Of a stretch of DNA of 64,000 nt, positions 21,775-30,270 are shown piece by piece. How positions within the stretch are numbered: position 1 is the first letter of the stretch; the number at the start of each line of letters is the position of its first letter. The notes under the pieces were generated by a model. It did no database searches and was not told where the DNA came from. It was given only the letters and a program-made list of their open reading frames with translations. The translations under genes were made by a program, and so were the position numbers. The DNA is taken from contig CM059567.1 of assembly GCA_030386875.1 (NCBI GenBank), forward strand, positions 82,329,130-82,393,129, read 5' to 3'. This DNA comes from Morinoia aosen. Lineage: Eukaryota; Arthropoda; Malacostraca; Amphipoda; Talitridae.

Positions 21775-22061
21775 GGTTAAAGGTTAGGTTAACATCGGCA
21801 TCTTTGGGATGCTTTTTTTCCAATCAAGCCTGATACATATGATCTTTGCATTGGTTTTTCAAATGTCTTATAACTAACCCTATATATAGGACACCATGAC
21901 GGTTCCCCCGTAAAGCCGGTACCCATTTCCGACACATGGGTTGAGTGGGGTATTGTGCTTGAGCTTTCCCTTATACCCAACGGGGAAAATCTCCGCGCCA
22001 GCGCTGGGAACGAACCCGCGACTTCCAGCATACAAGTCCGATCCCTTAACCGCTGTGCCAC
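21775..22061 (-). repeat. tRNA-derived SINE, full length, inside Copia pol
   Basis: On the minus strand it begins GTGGCACAGCGGTTAAGG, a tRNA 5' part with an A box (TGGCACAGCGG), and has a B box in GCGGGTTCGTTCCC about 55 bp in. An unrelated ~200-bp body follows, then the 3' tail gatgttaacctaacc with TTAACC-type repeats. It interrupts the Copia linker between integrase and RT (after PIKTK, resuming with a WVFKKK-type block). Two other pieces of the family are in the window: 25148-25322 and 28669-28723. It is transcribed by RNA polymerase III and would be mobilised by a LINE. Confidence 0.88.
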
Positions 22062-23410
22062 ATTTAGTCTTGATTGGCTTATGATTACTGTTGGGTTCAA
22101 CTAGAGACCATACATTGTTTAGTTTAATAGAAGCAAGTTCTTTTTCCATAGCTTCTTTCCACTTAGCAGCGTCTGGGCTACTCAAAGCCTCCTTCACAGT
22201 ACAAGGTTCATCATCATTTTTACAGGCGCACGCCCACTCGCCAAAACGTTTAGGTTCTTTCCTTATTCTAGTAGATTTTCTTAGGTTACGCTCTAGATAA
22301 TTTTGGTATTCCTGCTCCAGTTCTTCAGTGATAGTTTCAGTGTTACTCTCGGAGTAACTCGAGTCAGATATTGGTTGAATTTCAACCTTATTTTTAATAG
22401 ACTCCTGAGACTGGACAAATTCATTTTCGTGGAAAACAACATCTCTACTCAAGAACACCTTTTTTAACTCTGGGTCGTACAAGCGATAGCCTTTTGTCAC
22501 AGAACTGTATCCAACAAAGTAACAACGCTTTGACTTAGGATCAAGTTTACATCTTTCATCTCTAGGAACATGAGCATAACAAACACAACCAAACACTTTG
22601 AAATGTTGCACATTTGGCTTACGTCCATTGAGAGATTCATATGGAGTCATGTTCTGGAGGGCAACAGTTGGACTTCTATTCTTAACATAGGCAGCAGTTG
22701 AAACTGCTTCACCCCAGAAAGATTTAGATAAGCCTGACTCAGAGAGCATACATCGAGCAGCTTCCCCTAAAGTCCTATTCATACGTTCAGCAACTCCATT
22801 TTGTTGAGGCGTTTTTGGAACAGTTTTTTGGTGAACAATGCCTTCTTGTTGCAGGAACAATTTGAATTCATTGGAAGACTATTCACTTCCGTTATCAGAG
22901 CGCAGACATTTGATCTTTTTGTTATACTGTTTCTCAACCAGTGGCTTACAACTTTTGAATACAGAAAATACATCACTTATGTTCTTAATAACATACACCC
23001 ACACATATCTAGAAGCATCATCAATGAACGTCACAAAGTAATTACGTCCACCTAAAGACATAGGTTCAATGCAACCACAAACATCAGAATGAATCAGTTC
23101 AAGTTGAGAAGTTTTCCTAATTTTATCAGAAACATCAAAAGGAAGACGCTTAATTTTACCAGCAAGACAATCTTTGCATTCAATATGATCATCAGTCAAA
23201 GAACAAACAAATGAATTAATACCTTTGACCAGTTTTGACTTGACCAACTTTTCAAGTTATCACTGCCTAAATGACAGAACCTAGAATGCCACAGACTTCT
23301 GTCATCACATTTAGAAGCAGCACAAGTTTCATTCGAGGTGACAGTACACAACAGGTACAGTTTACCACTCTTTTTCCAGTAACTTGAAGTTGATTGTCTC
23401 TCCAAATCTG
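22062..23410 (-). pseudogene. pol: Copia integrase with linker to RT
   Basis: The minus strand carries the GAG-pre-integrase zinc region (LWHSRFCHLG ... CKDCLAGK), then the integrase core: LIHSDVCGCIEPM (Asp 1), FIDDASRYVWVY, LRSDNGSE (Asp 2), QQNGVAERMNRTL (Glu), and the TPYESLNGRKPNV and FGCVCYAHVP blocks of Copia. A TAG replaces the codon after NGSE (22879-22881), and the zinc region lies in a different frame from the core (shift near 23240). The linker ends at PIKTK where the SINE inserted. Confidence 0.92.
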
Positions 23411-24489
23411 ACAAGAGCTGTTAGAGAAAGTCACTACTAAGTCAAAATTTGACATCTGAGAAACAGAAATTAAATTGAATGCTAGCTCAGGTACAAGTAA
23501 CACATCTTTTACAACACAGTTTTTCACTTTGCCGTAAGAAGCTTTCACTGATAGATGAACATCACCAGAGCCAATGGCTTCAATGAATCTGCCATCACCA
23601 ATTTCTACTTTAATTGATGAGGAGAGTTTTTCAACACTCACAAACAAGTTTTTGTCATTGCACATATGCTGAGTTGCACCACTGTCAATGAACCAGTCTT
23701 GGTTTCCAAAGTCTTTCATGACCGATGCATGTGCAAACAATGTTATTTTGTCATTGCATTCACCAGCTTCATTAGCAACTGCAGATGAGTTTTGTTTCTC
23801 ACGTTTTATTCTATTCAAGAACTTGTAACAGTTTTTCTTCAGGTGTCCAGTTTTATTACATTCGAAGCATTTGAGTTTTGTCTTATTTTTAGATAGCAAC
23901 ACTTTATTTCCTGACACCACTTTGATCTTTTTTTCTTCATTGATCAATTTTTCACACACAGATTCCAAACTTGGTACTTTATCTTGAGCTTCCAGCGCTG
24001 TAACAAATGTCGAGAAGCTTTCAGGTAACGAGGCAAGAAGAGTTATAACTTTTTGTTCTTTTTTTATTTCGTCACCAATTACTGCTAGGAAATCAAAAAG
24101 TTCCACCAACTCCTTCAGATGCTCTTGCATGCATCCATCAGGTTGAAGAGTAAGATTATGGAGTTTTCTCCGTAAACGAATTGATTGGACCAACTTTTCT
24201 TCTCGAACGTGGATAGAAGTTTTTCCCACACATCCTTGGGATCTTGTGGATTGCCGAGAAGATACAACAACTTGGGCTCCACTCCAAGCACAATTGCTGA
24301 GAGAGCTTTGTCTCTTCGGTTTTTAAATTTACGTCGAGCCGCTTCATCAGCCCCGGGACCAGGTGCCATCTCACTGCCATCGACGATGTCGTAGAGATCA
24401 TCTCGGATTAGATTCATTTTCATTTGAATTTTCCAAGTAGCATAGTTCCTGTCGTTCAGCGGAACAATGCCGACCGCCTTGCCGTCCAT
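23267..24489 (-). pseudogene. gag: Copia Gag and protease
   Basis: Gag probably starts at the ATG at 24487-24489 (the longer frame begins 13 codons earlier, still inside the leader). Typical Copia Gag blocks are seen: NYATWKIQMKMNL, DVWEKLLSTFE, then after a frameshift near 24200-24215 LTLQPDGCMQEHLKEL, and LLASLPESFSTFV. The zinc knuckle CFECNKTGHLKKNC follows, and then the protease motif WFIDSGATQHMC with the aspartic DSG. After the protease a second frame break near 23400 leads into the integrase zinc region. Confidence 0.9.
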
Positions 24490-24611
24490 TTTGTCTGCCT
24501 GCAGTCGTCTGCTGACTTGCCGCCACACGCGATTCGAATAACCGCCGCGCGATTTAAATTCTTCAAAGACGAGCTCACAGAAACAACTTTTATTTAAACC
24601 AGCATTGCATA

Positions 24612-24628
24612 GCTGGGTCCATAACCAT
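24612..24628 (-). other. Copia primer binding site, initiator tRNA-Met half type
   Basis: Next to the 5' LTR the minus strand reads ATGGTTATGGACCCAGC. GGTTATGGgCCCAG is the complement of the initiator tRNA-Met anticodon arm, with one mismatch here. Drosophila copia is known to prime from an internal fragment of this tRNA, not from its 3' end. Confidence 0.8.
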
Positions 24629-25045
24629 TGTTAGAATTATGGGGGCAAGTACGACGACGAAGTTAGTACTGAACTTTATTTGAAGGCAACAAATACAGAA
24701 CACAAGAGGATAGGGCGAGAGTCGCAGATCCTAACAGCAATGAGTACCGACAGCGACTGTCGAGTCAGACTATAAACTAATGCGCGTTGCGTCTAGACAT
24801 TAAACTTCTAGAACATTCTAAGAAGAAATACTAATATGAGTAATATTGTGAAACATCACATTTGTACTGTTAGCAACAAATATTCCGCAACAAATAAGAA
24901 AATACAATTTACTGAGATTTCATATATGGAAACAGTCTTACAAAATAAGGAACTAGTTTACCACTGCTTCCAAGAGAAACGTCTGGAACAATTAATATCT
25001 ATTAACATAAGAAACAGAAAAAACACTCAGGGTGTAACTTTAACA
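24629..25045 (-). repeat. Copia 5' LTR
   Basis: 417 bp, TG...CA termini, partner of 8249-8665. It adjoins the atact target duplication at 25046-25050. Confidence 0.93.
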
Positions 25046-25050
25046 ATACT

Positions 25051-25147
25051 ATTGATGCTTTGAGAATGATTTTCAGCAGAAACGGGTTGTGTGATGTGCT
25101 TGTTCCACAATAAATTGTTCCAAATTCCAAGTGTGCTTGTTCCAAAT
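25051..25147 (+). pseudogene. pol: Gypsy-4 integrase fragment, right of the Copia insertion
   Basis: It continues the frame of 8005-8248 with IDALRMIFSRNGLCDVLV, the region before the second catalytic Asp of a Gypsy integrase. It then dissolves into a short local duplication of ttgttccaaattccaag (25100-25147), next to the SINE fragment. Confidence 0.75.
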
Positions 25148-25314
25148 TCCAAGCACAATACCCCACTCTACCCAGGTGTCTGAAATGGGTACCGGTTTTG
25201 ACCGGGGGAAAGCGTCATGGCGTCCTGGCGTTAGTTATAAGGCATTTGAAAATCCAATGTACAAGGTGATATGCATCAGGCTTGATTGGAAATAAAGCAT
25301 CCGTAGATGCCTTC

Positions 25315-25322
<8 letters not shown>
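25148..25322 (+). repeat. 5'-truncated copy of the tRNA-SINE
   Basis: From AAGCACAATACCCCACTC to aaataaagcatcc...gatgcc it follows the body of the SINE at 21775-22061 read in reverse, but lacks the tRNA-like head, so it cannot be transcribed by polymerase III itself. Its tail is (ATTT)n, unlike the TTAACC tail of the full-length copy. Confidence 0.85.

Positions 25323-25345
<23 letters not shown>
25314..25345 (+). repeat. (ATTT)n microsatellite
   Basis: About seven tandem copies of a tetranucleotide follow the truncated SINE, probably grown from its A/T-rich tail. Confidence 0.9.
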
Positions 25346-25439
25346 GTAAGTTTTAATGCTTCATTTCAAGACTTCTAAGATTTTCTAATTTCTAATGGCA
25401 TTGAGCACCTCATTTAGTCTCACACCTCCGCCCTATTCT

Positions 25440-25890
25440 CCAGTCAGCATTGGTCAAGCTGAGAGGAAGTAAGGGTCATCAGAGACCTGTTGAAAAAACT
25501 CTCTTCTTCCAAATCGTTCAAATTCCTTCTAGCAAGAGTGTTATTTCAATCACATTATATTCCTCTGAGAAGTCACAAAAATTGCTCCTTCTGTTGCGCT
25601 CAACAATCGTAAATTTGTTCCTTCCAGATATAAAGTTAATCTTAAATAATCTGTGTCCAGGTCTAAGCCTATTTATGTAACTAAATTTGATGTCAGAGAT
25701 TATGTTCTTGCTCTGAATTTAAGAAATGGGCCCACGTGGCTGAAAGGAATTACTGTTAGTAAAGTGGCTTTTAATATCTTTCAGGTTCAAATCTTAGCAT
25801 TAAATGTAATCTGGAAGAGACATTCTATTCAGTTACTTTATTCTTCTGGTAATTTAGGATCTATCAGTAGTAAGGCAGCTTAGGCTTTGT
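25440..25890 (+). pseudogene. pol: Gypsy-4 pol C-terminal end
   Basis: The frame from 25653 gives KFDVRDYVLALNLRNGPTWL, a KG-rich turn, then VQILALNVIWKRHSIQLL. This is the C-terminal domain after the integrase core in Gypsy elements (usually GDKVWARNYRRGPKW and RHVDQL). It is degraded, with weak coding signal in 25440-25650. The core between D2 and Glu is lost. It ends in a poorly matched stretch near 25890. Confidence 0.65.
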
Positions 25891-26620
25891 GCGCAGCCAC
25901 TTTAACAAGTGGACTCAACTCCCCGTAGTAACGGGCCCTACGGCACACAAATTTACCGGGCACTCATCTGGGGCATAATAACGCTGAAATTTAAGAAAAT
26001 TAAGCATAAGCGGAGCGTCATTAGCGGGAGCCTCACCTGAAGACCTTTGAAAACAATGTTCAGGCGAACACTTTTCACTGTAGCCGGCTGTCTAGGACCC
26101 AAAAGTCCTTTGTAGCGAGGGCAGAATGCCGAGTCACGCGCAGCACACGAGAAGAAGGTGTGCTCGCGATCACGGCCGAATTCAATCTGACGTGGCAGCC
26201 TTCAGGCGCCGCGCTCTTTGGCTTGCTCGAATCCGTCGCGCTGGCTTAGGACTCGAACAAGAAGATCAGACGAACGTTTCAGTATTTAAGTTTATATTTT
26301 TCGCTGTAGACGTGAGGACCCCCGCCATTGCTCCGCTTAGTCGTAAAATTATCAGCGTTATTAATTTTTAGGCTTATTAGATGGAGCACAGCCTTTGCCC
26401 CTTATTGCGGAAGGCCTTTTGTGCCTTATAAAATCCGCAAAGGACCTCAGCGTTCGAGCAATGACTGGAATCTCGACAGCTTCTCCCTTGCAGCCTGTTG
26501 GCAGGCCACCTGTAGAAAATGAACATCGAAAATTGAGTAGAATTATATAATTATTAAACCAGTGGTGCAAAAGGATTGTTAAGTTCTTCCTTCCTTATGT
26601 TATATATCCTCCAAAATGGA
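25891..26620. other. No recognised gene or element
   Basis: Several short frames are open but none has domain features or a repeat partner in the window. The stretch 25891-26130 is more GC-rich and may be the 3' non-coding end of Gypsy-4. I see nothing more definite. Confidence 0.4.
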
Positions 26621-26625
26621 GGGAA

Positions 26626-27262
26626 ATTGTTATATATTAAAATATGCATTGTTATAATGGGGCACTGGTTTTTGTGATTTGGAAATCTGGAGGGTATTGT
26701 TGCGGACCTTTTCTGGAGGGTAGTGGTACGTACCTCTTCCCGAGGGTATTGCTGCGCGCCTCTTCCGGAAGGTGTTGTTGCGCGCCTCATCCGGAGGGTA
26801 TTGTTACACGTCTCTTAATTGCACCATGGCATGTCAGAGGGGCAGTCTGTAACCAAAAGCCGCTTAGTATACTTATACGTGCTCTCCAGAGTTTCCTTGT
26901 GTAGGTTCTTATCAACACAAAATGGGGTTTATTTAGCTGTATCTGTAAACTACAGTTTCAGTAGCTTAAGACAACCAGGGCAGGAGTGAGGAAACTCTGG
27001 AAAGCACGTATCAGTGTACTGGGCGGCTGTCGGTTACAGACTTCCTCTCAAAGCCAGCCGTGCTGAGAAGTCAGGCAAGAAGCTCGTAACAATACCTTCC
27101 GGAGCTCGCAGGAGGAGCGTAACAACAGCTTCCGGAGCTTTTACTCACAAAATCATTGTCACGTTATAACGACGCATATTTTAATATACAACAAATTACT
27201 CCTGCCTTAGTAGTCTAAAGCTATGGAAATTGTAGTTTGCAGCTACAGCTAAATAAACCTCT
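26626..27262. repeat. Foldback-like imperfect inverted repeat
   Basis: The left arm (about 26626-26898) pairs with the right arm (about 26985-27195) in reverse complement. Matching blocks include tatattaaaatatgc near both outer ends, ggtattgttac-type units, and the cagtctgtaacc ... gtgctctccagagtttcct block near the inner ends. A second inverted pair joins 26924-26975 to 27211-27262 (agctaaataaacc). The spacer is about 85 bp. No ORF looks coding. Long inverted repeats with tandem subrepeats resemble Foldback-type elements. Confidence 0.65.
26689..26818 (+). repeat. Five 26-bp tandem repeats in the left foldback arm
   Basis: Units of exactly 26 bp start at 26689, 26715, 26741, 26767 and 26793, each based on GGAGGGTATTGTTGCG and ending CCTCTTCC. 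The right arm holds only about two related units (27086-27140), so the arms have different copy numbers. Confidence 0.9.
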
Positions 27263-27335
27263 AGTTGTCTAGGAAAGAAACTACACAACAACAACTAAGG
27301 TAATTACAATGTGGCAAGTAAATAGTCATGGATAC

Positions 27336-27749
27336 TGTGGTGGAGTAGGTAACCCTACACTAGAGCACAGTATAGGTTCCACATAGACACAACACAGTTA
27401 TAGTGCTGACAATAATACACAATGCAATGACACATCACTTTAGGTAAATAATGCACTCACCTCTTGGACGCCTTAACTTAAATACTCAATTATGTGACAT
27501 GTGGTTAGCAAGAGTAGAGCGGAGATAGGTGGGAATATATAGAAAAGAGTAGAGTAGAATTAAGTACATTAGTTTAGAAATTAAGAAGTTAGATACCAAC
27601 CACAGTAGGTAATTATATACACACTCGGCCAACATTTACTTGTTGTTGAGCCCGAGACCACTAGAAGACTGACTTGCGAGTGTTGCTCTCTCGATCGTTG
27701 CCAACTTTTGGTCTCTCTAACTAGAACTTACACAACTCGCTATATTACA
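27336..27749 (-). repeat. Gypsy-2 3' LTR
   Basis: 414 bp, starts TGTGGTGGAGTAGG and ends CGCTATATTACA. The minus-strand polypurine run aaggagggagggg lies directly beside it at 27750-27765. Confidence 0.94.
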
Positions 27750-27813
27750 CCCCTCCCTCCTTAATTAGAAACCCCCCCTGTATCCCCAGTCCCCTTATTC
27801 AATATAGTCAATC

Positions 27814-28662
27814 CTAAAGGTCCATTCTCACCACAGGCTTCCGAGCCCGGGTAGACCTGCGTGAGATGCTAGCACTTGGAGGCTCGTGCATCCTAGCCTC
27901 CTGGGTGGGAATCGGGTAATCAGGTGTTTCGGAGTCAGGTTCATTGGTCGGAGGTGGTGGGTATGAATTTTGAGCAGGTTGTGGAAACACAACGGTTTCC
28001 TCCGTAGGTTGTTCCAAGGGTTCAGGGATGGTGTTCGAGCAGGTAATAACTTGGTCCTGGTGTCGACGAACGACCTCTCCCCCCTTCGTTGGCACTTGTA
28101 GGATACCGGGCCTGTTTTCTCAATGGTGGTAGCAGGGGTCCATTTTGGGGAACCCGGCGTGTATTGACGGATTATCACAGGTGACTCCGGCGGAATGTCA
28201 ACCGCGTGAGACCCTGGGTGGTATCTTTTCTGAGCGTCCTGGCGTTGAGCAACTTTGGACGCGATTGCTTCTGACGGCCAAAGCAGATCAAGACGAGAGC
28301 GAACTTTCCTGCCTAACATCAGTTCGGCGGGCGTAACACCTGTTGTCGTGTGGGGTGTTAGCCGATAGTTGAACAGGAACCTGTCTAGTGCTAGGCGTAA
28401 GGGTTCCGTTGACTTCCGTATATTCTTCTTGAAAGTTTGTACCATGCGCTCTGCCAGTCCATTAGTTGAAGGGTGGTATGGTGCGCTCGTAATATGTCGC
28501 ATACCACATGCCTTCACAAATTCTTGGAATTCAGCCGATGTGAAACACGTTGCGTTGTCCGAAACAATTGTTACTGGAAATCCAAATGTTGCAAAAGTGT
28601 GTTTCAGGCACGAGATCGTTTCGCTAGAGGTTGTAGTAGATGTGGGGAAAATTTCAACCCAC
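27814..28662 (-). pseudogene. pol: Gypsy-2 integrase, core end and C-terminus
   Basis: Downstream of the SINE-tail insertion the frame resumes with a WVEIFPTSTTTS block, then FPVTIVSDNATCF (second catalytic Asp), HPSTNGLAERM (catalytic Glu), and TPAELMLGRKVRSRLDLL, the usual GPY/F-side blocks of Gypsy integrase. Near 28095 a frame change leads to a GGEVVRRHQDQV block (the RHVDQL position) and a Pro/Ser-rich tail ending in a stop at 27814. No chromodomain is visible. Confidence 0.88.
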
Positions 28663-28668
28663 TTAGAG

Positions 28669-28723
28669 TAGAGTAGATGATAAGATTAGAGTAGAGTAGA
28701 TGTTAACCTAACCTAACTTAACC
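28669..28723 (+). repeat. SINE-tail insertion in Gypsy-2 integrase
   Basis: A 55-bp piece interrupts the integrase codons DAHSK | WVEIF. It contains two copies of tagagtagatg and then gatgttaacctaacctaac, the same tail as the tRNA-SINE at 21775. The bases ttagag stand on both sides (28663-28668 and 28724-28729), a likely 6-bp target duplication. It looks like an extremely 5'-truncated SINE insertion. Confidence 0.75.
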
Positions 28724-30270
28724 TTAGAGTGTGCATCCACGACCACTAGATAGTATTTTCCATCCATTGGGCCCGCGTAGTCAATGTGTATGCGATGCCA
28801 AGGCTTCGCAGGCCATTCCCACGGATGGAGTTCAGCTTTCGTTGGGGCAGCTCGAGTGCTCAGGCACTCGCTGCATGACTTAGTCGTTTCTTCTAGATCT
28901 TTGTCCAGCAGCAGCCACCATACATAGCTGCGAGCTAACTCCTTCATCCTGGATGATCCAGCATGGCCAGAGTGAAGTTCGTCCACAATGGCTTGTCTGA
29001 GAGCTTGGGGTACAATAATTCTTGCTCCCCAGAGCACACAGCCATTTTGTGTGGACAATTCGTCTCGCCTCCTAGTATACGGAGCGAGATCAGGGTCAAC
29101 AATTACCGTCGAAGGCCAGCCTACTTGGCTGTATTTGTATACCTTTGAAAGTACTGGGTCCCTTAGGGTACCGCCGCGGATGTGGGTGCTGGTGACTGGA
29201 GCTGACTCGAGGAAGTTTACTAAGGACGTCCATTCCGCAGGAATAGGTGTGGCTTCCTCGGGAGTTGTCAAAGGTAGACGACTGAGAGCATCAGCCGTGT
29301 CCAACAGCACGCCAGACCGGTGACGCAAGGTGAACTTGTAGGACTGCAGTAGTAAAGCCCACCTTTGAAAGCGCCCGGATGCCATCGGAGGAATGCTTCT
29401 ACCCGGATCAAATAGCCCTAACAAAGGTTTGTGGTCCGTAACCACAGTGAAATCCTGTCCCCACAGGTAGCAAAGAAGTTTTCGAAGTGCGAACACCATA
29501 GCTAGGGCTTCTTTCTCAGTTTGAGAGTAGTTGCGTTCTGTTGCTGTTAGAGCTCGGGAGGCAAAATAGGCGGGGCGTTCAATCCCATCAATAAGGTGAC
29601 ACAGCACCGCTCCCACACCATACGCACTACTGTCAGCCAATACCACTATGGGTTTCTGAGGGTTAAAGTGGACTAGAGTCTGAGAGTCCAGGATGGCTTG
29701 TTTAGATTTCTGGAAGGCTCTCTCCTGACTTGCATCCCATTTCCAAGGGGTTTTATCCCTCAGTAAGGTATTTAGGGGCTCCAGCATTGTTGCAGATGAT
29801 TTTAGAAATTTCTTATAGAAATTTAACAGCCCAAGGTAGGCTCTCAGTTGAGTTACATTAGTAGGAGCTGGTGCATTCTGGATTGCTGCTACCTTCTCTG
29901 CAGTGGGGTGCAATCCATCCTTGTCGATTTGGTATCCAAGGTAAGATACCTGTGGCACTCCAATTTGGCATTTATCCATTTTCAGTTTTAGTCCTGCCCC
30001 CTGTAGTTTAGATAAGACTTGATAGAGACGCTTGTTGTGCTCTTGCTCATTAGTGGCACTCACCAGGACGTCATACAGGTAGCAGAACACTCCTGGGAGG
30101 CCCTGCAATAGTCCGTCCATGGCACGCTGAAGGATTCCAGGTGCGGACGCAATTCCAAAGCTGAGACAGTTGTAGGCAAATAAACCTCTGTGGGTGTTTA
30201 TTACCGTGAGTTCCTTGGAGTCTTCATCCAAGGGTAGTTGATCGTATGCCTGAGACATATCTAGCTTGGA
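28724..30270 (-). pseudogene. pol: Gypsy-2 RT palm, RNase H and integrase start
   Basis: The frame begins at the RT block SKLDMSQAYDQLP beside the LINE insertion and continues through FGIASAPGILQRAM to YLYDV, where the invariant YLDD has its first Asp replaced by Tyr (GAT to TAT on the coding strand, about 30074-30085). The tether follows, then RNase H (KPIVVLADSSAYGVGAVL, the TEKEALAMVFALRK Glu region and FTVVTDHKPLLGL), then the integrase zinc region (HSGHAGSSRMK ... CSECL) and HIDYAGPMDGKYYL (first catalytic Asp). It is open throughout (523 codons). Confidence 0.93.

Larger units (their letters stand above)
8249..25045 (-). mobile_element. Ty1/Copia retrotransposon, complete ends, interrupted by BEL and SINE
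   Basis: The LTRs are 417 bp each (8249-8665 and 24629-25045) and the flanks carry the 5-bp duplication atact (8244-8248, 25046-25050). The minus-strand order is 5' LTR, primer site, gag, protease, integrase, RT, RNase H, polypurine run, 3' LTR: the Copia order, with integrase before RT. Without the BEL element (11.7 kb) and SINE it would be about 4.8 kb, normal for Copia. The LTRs differ at roughly seven positions by eye. The terminal TG of the 3' LTR copy is GG at 8249-8250. Frameshifts, one nonsense codon and the insertions make it non-autonomous. Confidence 0.93.

Noticed and set aside
25314..25345. Short direct repeats considered as a CRISPR-like array
   Set aside because: Uninterrupted tetranucleotide with no spacers, in a eukaryotic transposon context.
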